Source of the DNA: Candidatus Saccharibacteria bacterium
GTDB taxonomy: Bacteria > Patescibacteriota > Saccharimonadia > Saccharimonadales > Saccharimonadaceae
Length of the DNA: 64,000 nt
Assembly: GCA_016789455.1 (NCBI GenBank)
Contig: JAEUQU010000002.1
Location: forward strand, 558,001 to 622,000
Reading direction: 5' to 3'
In this document: positions 58,066 to 64,000 of the stretch, piece after piece
Numbering within the stretch: the stretch's first letter is position 1
How the letters are laid out: every line of letters starts with the position of its first letter
Program-made: the position numbers and the translations under genes
The notes under the pieces: model-generated
Told to the model about the DNA's origin: nothing
The model's database searches: none
What the model saw: only the letters and a program-made list of their open reading frames with translations

Positions 58066-58242
58066 ATGAAGTACATCACCAGCACCAAGTGCTCCGGCTG
58101 CTGCGGGCGTTGCGACGGCACCAGCCGTCAAGACCGCGGTGGCACCGGAACCTGTGGAGGCGTCCTTGGCGGCGGTGGTTGCGGCGGCACCGGCCACAAC
58201 TCCAACTGCCGCAAGCAGTGGGTTGATGAAAACGGCAAATGA
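58066..58242 (+). CDS. 58-residue Cys/Gly-rich protein
   Basis: Start ATG with AGAGGTGA upstream and a near-consensus promoter 70 bases before. The protein has seven Cys at residues 9, 12, 13, 16, 30, 39 and 48 in a CxxCCxxC head followed by a Gly-rich body (GGVLGGGGCGGTG) and the tail HNSNCRKQWVDENGK. There is no signal peptide. The spacing suggests a metal-binding mini-protein or a modified-peptide precursor; neither is proven. It stands between the structured RNA and the five-gene array and converges on the latter. Confidence 0.75.
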   Translation: MKYITSTKCSGCCGRCDGTSRQDRGGTGTCGGVLGGGGCGGTGHNSNCRKQWVDENGK

Positions 58243-58448
58243 CCCCGCCGCGCACCAACCGGTCGCCCTGACCACCAGGGCCACGTCCGCCTGATGGCGG
58301 GCATACAAATCTTCAGTGGGCCACCACCCGCTGAAGCTGGGTGACGAAAGCGGTCCGTCCGCACGTCATTCAGGCCGGGTGTCCCGGTGATCTGCGCCCC
58401 CCCTCCGACGCGATCACCGGGCCCCGGCGCCTATCCCACGCAACATAT
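58243..58448. other. Structured intergenic segment after the microprotein
   Basis: About 200 bases without a supported ORF. They contain the pair CCCGGTGATC / GATCACCGGG and the 13-mer GGGCCACCACCCG, which also occurs in the structured RNA at 57790. The segment may be the 3' UTR of the microprotein transcript, which ends at the terminator at 58449. Confidence 0.4.
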
Positions 58449-58480
58449 AACACCCGCCAGGCTGGCAGGTGTTCTTTTTT
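58449..58480 (+). terminator. Terminator of the microprotein transcript
   Basis: AACACCCGCCAG / CTGGCAGGTGTT stem (one mismatch) followed by CTTTTTT. Confidence 0.88.
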
Positions 58481-58539
58481 ATCACGAATGACGCGCCAGT
58501 ACATACGACTCACGACACATCATGGGCGAAAAAGCAAAA

Positions 58540-58576
58540 GCCCCGCGCCCAACCGGATCTCGGGCGGGCGCGGGGC
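58540..58576 (-). terminator. Terminator of array gene 1
   Basis: 11-bp stem GCCCCGCGCCC / GGGCGCGGGGC; the minus strand continues TTTTGCTTTTT. Confidence 0.85.
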
Positions 58577-58583
58577 GGCGGCC

Positions 58584-59462
58584 TCAGTGGGCCAGTCGTT
58601 CACACCACACACTCATGACGTGATGGTCCTGCCGCAGCAGGAACGTCGTGGCGTAGGCGAGGCTGAACAGCTGGCCGACGGCTTCGGCCAGCAGGCGGTG
58701 CTCCGGACTGTCACCGATCAGCTGCGCCGTACGATGGAGCGCCTGGGCGTCGAGGACGACCGGGTAAGCACCTGTCGCCTGCCAGATGTTGTCCACCGCC
58801 TCGAAGGGCAGGCCGGTGCGGCTGTAGACAAGCAGCCCGACACCGTAGGAAGGGCTGCGGGTCGGCAGGTGCATCTCGTGCAGCGTGCCGGGCGGCAGTT
58901 GTGCAGCCCGCCGCAGCACCTCCTGCAGGTTTAGCATGTACTCCGGCGTCAGGCGGTGCGCCCAGTCGGCGATGTAGCGGCGCAGCTCTGGCGACAGACG
59001 CGGCTCCTGATCGGTCTTTCCTCCGGTCCTGTCGAAGTAGAGCCACTCGTACATGTCGTACACCGGCGAACGCTCATCAACCAGCTGCTGGAGCGCCACC
59101 CACCAGTGCCACATCGCCAGGCACTCTCGGTGCAGGCTGGCGTAGAACTGCGGCAGGCTGGCGATGTACTCCAGGTGCTCGAGGAACGAGCCGCCGCGCA
59201 CGGCCGATATCTGCAGCGCGGCCGACAGGGGACCGCCGGCAACGCCGCCGACAGTCTTCCAGTCCAGGCATTCCAGCATGGCGGCGGTCGGTCGCTGGCC
59301 CCAGCTGAAACCGCTGGTCACCAAGTGCTGGACGGTGGCATGCAGCTCGTCGTCCAGCGGGTAGATGGCCGGGCGGGCCAGCTGGGGACGTACGCTCGGC
59401 CCCCATTGTTCCAATCTGGTAACACGCGAGAGAAAGCGGTGGGTCGGGCGAGGGTCGGGCAT
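58584..59462 (-). CDS. Array paralogue 1 of a novel five-gene family
   Basis: 292 residues from the ATG at 59462 with GAAAGG upstream. Family landmarks: ECLDW (Cys65, Asp67), GGVAGGPLSAALQIS with GG ten residues later, LHRECLA (His111, Cys114), SPVYDMYEWL, GLLVYSRTG, YPVVLDA and GQLFSLAYAT. No signal peptide or membrane helix. The invariant Cys-x-Asp and His-x-x-Cys could form a metal or catalytic site. I know no family with these motifs. Confidence 0.8.
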   Translation of the reverse strand: MPDPRPTHRFLSRVTRLEQWGPSVRPQLARPAIYPLDDELHATVQHLVTSGFSWGQRPTAAMLECLDWKTVGGVAGGPLSAALQISAVRGGSFLEHLEYIASLPQFYASLHRECLAMWHWWVALQQLVDERSPVYDMYEWLYFDRTGGKTDQEPRLSPELRRYIADWAHRLTPEYMLNLQEVLRRAAQLPPGTLHEMHLPTRSPSYGVGLLVYSRTGLPFEAVDNIWQATGAYPVVLDAQALHRTAQLIGDSPEHRLLAEAVGQLFSLAYATTFLLRQDHHVMSVWCERLAH

Positions 59463-59524
59463 CGAAGGCACCTTTCGTCGTCGGTACGGTGTCCGTACTA
59501 TATAAGAGCATATCCATGAAGTTT

Positions 59525-59579
59525 TTGCAATAAAAAACCTCCGCACCCGGCCTGCGCGCAGTGGCAGGCCGGGGCGGAG
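59525..59579 (-). terminator. Hairpin after array gene 2 and -35 of gene 1
   Basis: CTCCGCACCCGGCCTGC / GCAGGCCGGGGCGGAG (one mismatch) with an 8-base loop, followed on the minus strand by TTTTTTA and then TTGCAA (59530-59525), the probable -35 of gene 1. The -10 of gene 1 is not clear. Confidence 0.8.
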
Positions 59580-59585
59580 CAGTAC

Positions 59586-60449
59586 TCACGCGTCGTCACC
59601 CTGGCGGACGACGACGAGCTTGTGCCGGGACTTTATGAGCGTCCCGACGGCACAGGCCAGGTTGAAGAGCTGGCCGACGTGCCGGAGGATGAGGGCAGCG
59701 TTCGGCTCCCCGGTCACCCAGGTGGCCGTCTTGAGCGCCGCTTGGGCGTCGAGGACGGCCGGAGCGCTGCCGAGCAGCTGCTTCATGGCGCTCATCGCGT
59801 CGAAGCTGCTTCCCGTCAGGTTGTAGACCAGCAGCCCGGCACCGTCCCAGCAGGGACGCGCAGCCTGCTCGCCGAGCAGCATCCGCCCGGACAGGTCGCC
59901 CAGGTAGTCGCTCAGCGACGTCCGGAGCGGCGGCACGAAGTCGTCGGGCAGGCCGGCGGCCCAGCGAACCACCCGGTCCTTGGCCGGAGGCTTCAGCCAG
60001 GGGCCGTCGCCGCAGCCGGCGTGGATCCGCTCGTACAGCTCGTAGACCGGTGCGTCGGGGTCAGCCAGCTGCCGGACGGCAGCCAGCCAGGCGCCACTGA
60101 GCACCAGGCAGCCCTCGTGCACGTTGAGCTGCCTGCGGCGGCCGAGCAGCTTCGCCAGGTTGGACCTGAAATCGCCACCTTCGAACACCGACAACTGCAA
60201 CGCGGGCAGCAGGGCGCCGCCCGCCACACCGCTGGTTTCACACTGGTCGAGGCAGCGGGTCGAGTAGACGCCACTGCCGCCCCAGCTGGCCGGCTGCTCC
60301 AGAAGAGAGGTCGCACGGGCGACCATCTGGTCGTCGATGTCGTGCAGGGCCAACCAGGCGAACGGGTGGGCCTCGGACGGCTCCGGCAGAGCAGCATCGC
60401 CGATGGTCAGCACGGTGCAGCTGATTCGCTTGGAGTCGGACGTTGACAC
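59586..60449 (-). CDS. Array paralogue 2
   Basis: 287 residues from a GTG at 60449 that has GAGG seven bases upstream; an in-frame ATG at 60467 has no ribosome site. Landmarks: RCLDQ, SGVAGGALLPALQLS, NVHEGCLVL, APVYELYERIHAG, GLLVYNLTG, PAVLDAQAA and GQLFNLACAVG. This copy replaces the Trp of CxDW with Gln and Pro-Leu-Ser with Ala-Leu-Leu, making it one of the two most divergent copies. The Cys/Asp/His/Cys set is kept. Confidence 0.8.
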   Translation of the reverse strand: MSTSDSKRISCTVLTIGDAALPEPSEAHPFAWLALHDIDDQMVARATSLLEQPASWGGSGVYSTRCLDQCETSGVAGGALLPALQLSVFEGGDFRSNLAKLLGRRRQLNVHEGCLVLSGAWLAAVRQLADPDAPVYELYERIHAGCGDGPWLKPPAKDRVVRWAAGLPDDFVPPLRTSLSDYLGDLSGRMLLGEQAARPCWDGAGLLVYNLTGSSFDAMSAMKQLLGSAPAVLDAQAALKTATWVTGEPNAALILRHVGQLFNLACAVGTLIKSRHKLVVVRQGDDA

Positions 60450-60486
60450 GTTGGTACCTCGTTTCATAGTTGGGACGTGCGTGCGT

Positions 60487-60515
60487 ATTATGACATAAAA
60501 TATATGTATTTGCAA
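60487..60515 (-). promoter_or_regulatory. Promoter of array gene 2
   Basis: Minus strand TTGCAA (60515-60510) and CATAAT (60492-60487), 17-base spacer. It directly follows the T-rich end of the hairpin ACCGCT / AGCGGT. Confidence 0.75.
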
Positions 60516-60519
60516 TAAA

Positions 60520-60602
60520 AATACCGCTTCAGCGGCTGTTGTGTCAGTGCAAAACTTGGCGATGCCGCGCCCGGCCAGCAGCAATGGCTGGCACGGGCGC
60601 GG
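60520..60602 (-). terminator. Two hairpins after array gene 3
   Basis: A long GC-rich imperfect hairpin (GTGCCGCGCCCG...GGGCGCGGCAT on the minus strand) is followed by CCGCT-GA-AGCGG and TATTTTTATT, which should stop transcription. Confidence 0.7.
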
Positions 60603-60610
60603 CACGCTCC

Positions 60611-61474
60611 TCACGAGGTGACGGGTTCACTCCAGACACAGACCACGCCGCTGAGCGGCTGCAGCAGCCAGCCGGTGGCGTAGGCCAGATTGAACAGCTG
60701 GGCGGCGGCCGTGGCCAGCCGCTGCCGGTCGGGCTGGGACACCAGCATGACAGCACTGCGGCGCAGGGCGTCGGCGTCGATGACGACCGGGTAGCCGCCA
60801 GCGAGTCCGTTGACAGACACCGCACCCTGGAAGCGCTGGCCGGTCCGGTTGTAGACCAGCATGCCGGCGCCCTCGCTGTCACGGCGGGTAGCCGTGTCCA
60901 GGAAGGGGACGCCGGCGGGCCGCTGTGCCGGGTCTTCGTCGTCCAGGCCAGCCGCCAGCAGTTCCCGCGTCAGGCTACGGGCCCATGAGGCAATCCGCAG
61001 CCGGTGGGTATCGGACAGCCAGTTGCCGCGAACGGCTTCGTCGCGGTGCAGCCAGTTGTACAAGTCGTACAACGGAGAGCCCGAACTGGCCAGACGCTGT
61101 GCTGCGAGCAGCCAGGTCTGGACAGCCAGGCAGTCACGGTGAAGCGTGGCCACGCAGTCTGGCTGGGCGATGACGGTGCTGAGGTTGTCCAGCAGATTGC
61201 CGCCGCCCAGGACAGACAACTGCAACGCCGCGCTGAGCGGGCCGCCGGCGACACCGCCGGTGACCTTCCAGTCGCAGCACTCCAGCACGACGTCATCGGG
61301 GGTCTCACCCCAGACGCCGGGCGAAGCAGCCAGCCGCAGCGCAGCCGCCATCTGCTCCCGGGTGGGAGTGTGGACGGCAGGCCGGGCATGAGCAGGACGG
61401 ACCTGCATGCCGGCCGTACCAAGAGCGCAGGAGCTGCCGGCGTAGCGGCGGGACGGGTAATCGGTGTCGGACAC
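60611..61474 (-). CDS. Array paralogue 3
   Basis: 287 residues from a GTG start with AGAAAGG upstream. It is the closest to a family consensus: ECCDW (Cys66, Asp68), TGGVAGGPLSAALQLS, LHRDCLA (His112, Cys115), SPLYDLYNWLHRD, GMLVYNRTG, GYPVVIDADAL and AQLFNLAYATGWLL. The middle region (about 160-190) is the most variable between copies. No export signal. Confidence 0.82.
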   Translation of the reverse strand: MSDTDYPSRRYAGSSCALGTAGMQVRPAHARPAVHTPTREQMAAALRLAASPGVWGETPDDVVLECCDWKVTGGVAGGPLSAALQLSVLGGGNLLDNLSTVIAQPDCVATLHRDCLAVQTWLLAAQRLASSGSPLYDLYNWLHRDEAVRGNWLSDTHRLRIASWARSLTRELLAAGLDDEDPAQRPAGVPFLDTATRRDSEGAGMLVYNRTGQRFQGAVSVNGLAGGYPVVIDADALRRSAVMLVSQPDRQRLATAAAQLFNLAYATGWLLQPLSGVVCVWSEPVTS

Positions 61475-61512
61475 GGTGCGTGCCTTTCTCGAATGGAAGA
61501 GCGTACTTTACT

Positions 61513-61541
61513 ATTATAGCACATTTTTATATTTTATGCAA
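61513..61541 (-). promoter_or_regulatory. Promoter of array gene 3
   Basis: Minus strand TTGCAT (61541-61536), 17-base spacer, TGC-extended TATAAT (61518-61513). Confidence 0.88.
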
Positions 61542-61550
61542 TATGAAAAG

Positions 61551-61588
61551 ACTCCGCGCCCGGCCTGCGTGACAGGCCGGGGCGGAGT
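61551..61588 (-). terminator. Terminator of array gene 4
   Basis: ACTCCGCGCCCGGCCTG / CAGGCCGGGGCGGAGT (one bulge) with a 5-base loop; minus strand continues CTTTTCAT. Very similar in sequence to the hairpin after gene 2. Confidence 0.8.
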
Positions 61589-61594
61589 TGGTGC

Positions 61595-62455
61595 CTACCG
61601 CACGTTGCGGTCCCGCACGACGAAGAGATGGTGCGTCGACAGCAGCAGGTGCCGGGCGGCGTATGCCAGGCTGAATATCCGGCCCAGATGCGCCACCAGC
61701 ACCTGCTCCAGCGGGATTGAAGACGCCCAGCCGGCCGTCCTGGCAGGCGAGGCCGCATCAAGTACCACCGGATGACCGCCCAAGCCATCCCGCAGCTGCC
61801 GCGTGCCTGCCAGGCGCCGCCTGGTCAGGTTGTAGACCAGCGCTCCCGCGACCGTTACGCCGGGGCGGGTGGCGGCGTCTTCAACCCGCACCGACTGCTT
61901 CGCCTCGGGGGCGATGAGGTCGGACAGGTTGGCAGTCACCGGCAGGTACTCGGCCGTCTGGCGGGCGGCCCAGGCGGCGATACCGGCTTTGGCCTGCGGC
62001 GTCAGGCCTTCGGCTGGATGATCCTCGGCATGTATCCACTCGTATAGCTCATACGCCGGCGATCGTACATCCGAGAGTAACCGCAGACACTCCAGCCAGC
62101 CACCCTGCAGCGCCAGGCAGTCCCGGTGGAGCCAGAAGTCGCCCGGGTTGCGGGCGGCCGCCGCCAGGTTCTCGATGAACGTGCCGCCGTGCAGGAACGA
62201 CAGCTGCAGCGCCGCTACCAACGGACCGCCGGCCACGCCGCCACTGATACACCAGTCGAGGCAATCAAGCGACGTGCCAAAGCCGCCGCACCAGCTGGCG
62301 GGCTGCAACAAAGTGCGACGGGCCAGCTCCAATCCCGTTTCGTCCAGATTGAGGCGGGCAGTTGCGAAATTCTCGTCGGGAGTCTCTGGTGCAGCCGGGC
62401 CGATTTCGCGCGTCCTGACAGTAGGCGACATGTGAACGTCCGGGTCGTACTCCAT
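61595..62455 (-). CDS. Array paralogue 4
   Basis: 286 residues from an ATG with GAGAGGA nine bases upstream. Landmarks: DCLDW, SGGVAGGPLVAALQLS, LHRDCLA, SPAYELYEWIHAE, GALVYNLT, HPVVLDAAS and GRIFSLAYAARHLL. The C-terminus ends in VVRDRNVR. Same predicted all-soluble architecture as its neighbours. Confidence 0.82.
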   Translation of the reverse strand: MEYDPDVHMSPTVRTREIGPAAPETPDENFATARLNLDETGLELARRTLLQPASWCGGFGTSLDCLDWCISGGVAGGPLVAALQLSFLHGGTFIENLAAAARNPGDFWLHRDCLALQGGWLECLRLLSDVRSPAYELYEWIHAEDHPAEGLTPQAKAGIAAWAARQTAEYLPVTANLSDLIAPEAKQSVRVEDAATRPGVTVAGALVYNLTRRRLAGTRQLRDGLGGHPVVLDAASPARTAGWASSIPLEQVLVAHLGRIFSLAYAARHLLLSTHHLFVVRDRNVR

Positions 62456-62495
62456 GGCAGTTTCCTCTCGGATCGGGGATGGGACGCCTGGTCTT

Positions 62496-62525
62496 ATCTT
62501 AAAGAATAGGAGTAGCGGTCTGCAA
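62496..62525 (-). promoter_or_regulatory. Promoter of array gene 4
   Basis: Minus strand TTGCAG (62525-62520) and TAAGAT (62501-62496) with an 18-base spacer. Confidence 0.6.
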
Positions 62526-62528
62526 ATA

Positions 62529-62609
62529 AAAACAGCCGCTCCTGCGGCTTAGTGCGGCAATGTGACAATCCCACACCCGGCGCCGTCTTCGTTGACGGGC
62601 CGGGCGTGG
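62529..62609 (-). terminator. Two hairpins after array gene 5
   Basis: CCACACCCGGCGCCGTC / GACGGGCCGGGCGTGG (mismatched) lies closest to the gene. It is followed by AGCCGC-AGGA-GCGGCT and GTTTTTATTT on the minus strand. Confidence 0.8.
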
Positions 62610-62655
62610 AATCGTTCCTTACTGAGCAGACCAGGCAGGCGGCCAGGGCGGCAGC

Positions 62656-63480
62656 CTAGTGGCTCCGCACCGCGACGGCACAGATGTCCGACTCCGGGCC
62701 CAACAGCGTGCCGGTCGCCACCGACAGGCTGAAGAGCTGGGCGATGGCCGCCAGCCGGCGAGCCAGAACGCGATGCGTCGTCAGCGCGCTGGCCAGGGCA
62801 TCGGCCATCCAGGCCTCGATGACCACCGGCCGGCCGTTGAAACCGACGAACATGACGTCGTGCCCCGCCCAGCGCAGCCCGCTGCGGTTGTAGACCAGCA
62901 GGTCCAGCAACCGATGTGGCGGTGTCTCGTTGCAGACGACGCCTGCTGCATCAGCCGCCGCCTTGCCGCCCATCTCCGACGGGAAGTACTGCGCCGCGAA
63001 GCCACCGGCCCAGTTGACGATGAAGTCGACATCAGCCGTGGTCAGCCGCCCTGGCCGTTGACCGCCGTCGGCGCGGTAGCCGTGCAGCCTGTCGCGCAGG
63101 GCGTACAGCGGCGACTGGGGATCGGCCAGGCGCCGCATAGACGCCAGCCAGTGCCGCAGGGCCACGCACTCCTCGTGGAGACTGAGCCAGACACCCGGCA
63201 GATCGGCCACCTGACTCAGGTTGGCCGTCAGGCTGTCGCCCCCGAAGAGCGCATGGTGCATCAGCGCGGCGCTCAGTCCGCCACCAGCCAGTCCGCCGGT
63301 GCGTTGCCAGTCGATGCAGTCCGGTTCGAGCGTGGCGCCGGGCGTCGCCCACATGCGGTCGCTGGAGATCATCTCGGCGGCGTCGCGGAGTTCGTCGTCA
63401 TCGAGCCGGGTGCCAATGGCAGTGCCCAGGCCGGTCTCGCCGGTTTTGAAGGTCGTGCAGAACATGCTGGAGGGTGCCAT
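62656..63480 (-). CDS. Array paralogue 5
   Basis: 274 residues from an ATG with GAGAGG upstream. Landmarks: DCIDW, TGGLAGGGLSAALMHH, LHEECVALRHWL, SPLYALRDRLHGY, LLVYNRSG, RPVVIEAWM and AQLFSLSVATGTLL. It is the most diverged copy, with His-His where the others have Gln-Leu-Ser, and it is first in transcription order. The invariant Cys, Asp, His and Cys remain. Confidence 0.8.
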   Translation of the reverse strand: MAPSSMFCTTFKTGETGLGTAIGTRLDDDELRDAAEMISSDRMWATPGATLEPDCIDWQRTGGLAGGGLSAALMHHALFGGDSLTANLSQVADLPGVWLSLHEECVALRHWLASMRRLADPQSPLYALRDRLHGYRADGGQRPGRLTTADVDFIVNWAGGFAAQYFPSEMGGKAAADAAGVVCNETPPHRLLDLLVYNRSGLRWAGHDVMFVGFNGRPVVIEAWMADALASALTTHRVLARRLAAIAQLFSLSVATGTLLGPESDICAVAVRSH

Positions 63481-63546
63481 GTCCGGCCTCTCGGTTGTGC
63501 CCTGGCCTTATGGCAGGGGCGGACGGTAAGGAACGTACATCATTAT

Positions 63547-63575
63547 ATTATATCACACATATGCTTAAAAAGCAA
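63547..63575 (-). promoter_or_regulatory. Promoter of array gene 5
   Basis: Minus strand TTGCTT (63575-63570), 17-base spacer, TATAAT (63552-63547). Leader about 60 bases. Confidence 0.85.
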
Positions 63576-63620
63576 TGATACTCATCGTACTACGCCACAT
63601 GGCCACAGCGCCGCGCCTGA

Positions 63621-64000
63621 TTATTTGACTTCGGTCTTAAGCGGCGTCTCCGAGCTTCTGAAGTTGATGACGCGCCACTCCCCGCCGTCTTTCTCCAGTA
63701 CGACGCGCACATACACCGTGCCGCTGCCAGTAGCGATGGTGTAGACGATGGAGGCCATTTCACGGCCATTGTCGTTCTTGATGGTCCGGCCGCTGATGGA
63801 CTCCTCGCCTTGCAGGGCCGGCGAGATGGAGGAGACGATTTCTTCAAGCTGTGCTTCGGACGTCGCCCGCTTGAAATCGCCTGATGCCAAATCGTAAATG
63901 GTACCGGCATCCTCGGCCTGGATGGCGTTGACCACCTGGTTGCTGACAATTTCGGCATCTTTGGTGGCGTTGCCGACAAGGGCGAACAGCAAAGCAATCC
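63621..64000 (-). CDS. Membrane-anchored protein, N-terminus beyond the window
   Basis: At least 126 residues are visible; the frame remains open through the right edge, and the TTG at 63992 is not a convincing start. The visible N-terminal part (IALLFALVGNATKDAE) is the end of a hydrophobic anchor. The rest (NQVVNAIQAEDAGTIYDLASGDFKRATSEAQLEEIV...VYVRVVLEKDGGEWRVINF) has the cystatin/SnoaL-like pattern of DUF4878-type domains. Function unknown. Confidence 0.7.
   Translation of the reverse strand, partial: IALLFALVGNATKDAEIVSNQVVNAIQAEDAGTIYDLASGDFKRATSEAQLEEIVSSISPALQGEESISGRTIKNDNGREMASIVYTIATGSGTVYVRVVLEKDGGEWRVINFRSSETPLKTEVK

Noticed and set aside
58066-58242. Recoded genetic code (TGA as Gly)
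   Set aside because: TGA ends several genes at conserved family lengths with normal spacing to the next gene, for example sucD and the microprotein, so the standard bacterial code applies.
58306-58333. 16-codon frame MAGIQIFSGPPPAEAG after the microprotein
   Set aside because: No ribosome site and too short to judge; more likely part of the structured 3' region.

Overview
The window looks like chromosomal DNA of an environmental Candidatus Saccharibacteria (TM7/Patescibacteria) or a close relative. The grounds are composite. Housekeeping genes are compact and often start with almost no leader. There is a 59-residue LPXTG mini-protein, three type IV pilin-like genes, secreted metalloproteases, and many conserved but unnamed membrane proteins. 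DnaX lacks the usual zinc module and RecR keeps only one of its four zinc cysteines. The DNA is GC-rich. TGA is used as a normal stop, so this is not the recoded SR1/Gracilibacteria branch. The taxonomy is inferred from gene content; no rRNA gene is present.

Layout. 0-5.8 kb: replication and repair block (end of an unknown gene, dnaX, dnaB, a GT39-like membrane glycosyltransferase, ybaB, recR). 5.9-8.2 kb: a surface operon behind a consensus promoter (LPXTG mini-protein, NodB-type deacetylase, processive GT2), a plausible minimal exopolysaccharide machine. 8.2-15 kb: orphan accessory genes, an AT-richer M16-like gene, nanoRNase and cysS. 15-26 kb: secreted and membrane functions: a complete copper radical oxidase with an Excalibur-like partner, an EamA transporter between two copies of a covarying double-hairpin element, an AI-2E permease, a D-lactate/glycolate dehydrogenase and a large secreted metalloprotease. 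26-29 kb: two pilins and a membrane protein. 29.5-44 kb: small orphan cassettes, a matrixin-like protease, an HxlR-controlled flavin reductase, SDR, ChaB, AAG glycosylase, MarP-like protease, permease, DEAH helicase, BaeRF3-like protein, GerW-like protein and an aminotransferase. 44-49 kb: tRNA-Gln beside a palindromic repeat, sucCD, Nudix, an RNA m5U methyltransferase, a pilin. 49.9-52.9 kb: four tandem TetR-like genes. 53-57.4 kb: a UvrD-like helicase fused to a nuclease, and dusB. 57.4-63.5 kb: the most unusual part: a ~470-nt strongly structured RNA candidate, a 58-residue Cys/Gly-rich protein, and five tandem paralogues of a family I do not recognise. The window ends inside a membrane-anchored protein gene.

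Two gene architectures coexist. Many core genes have a TATAAT-like box 6-9 nt before the start codon and no Shine-Dalgarno, which predicts leaderless mRNAs. The orphan accessory genes instead have their own -35/-10 promoter with a 17-18 nt spacer (often TTGCAA as -35), a 40-70 nt leader with a Shine-Dalgarno, and a long GC-rich hairpin after the stop. They look like self-contained expression cassettes.
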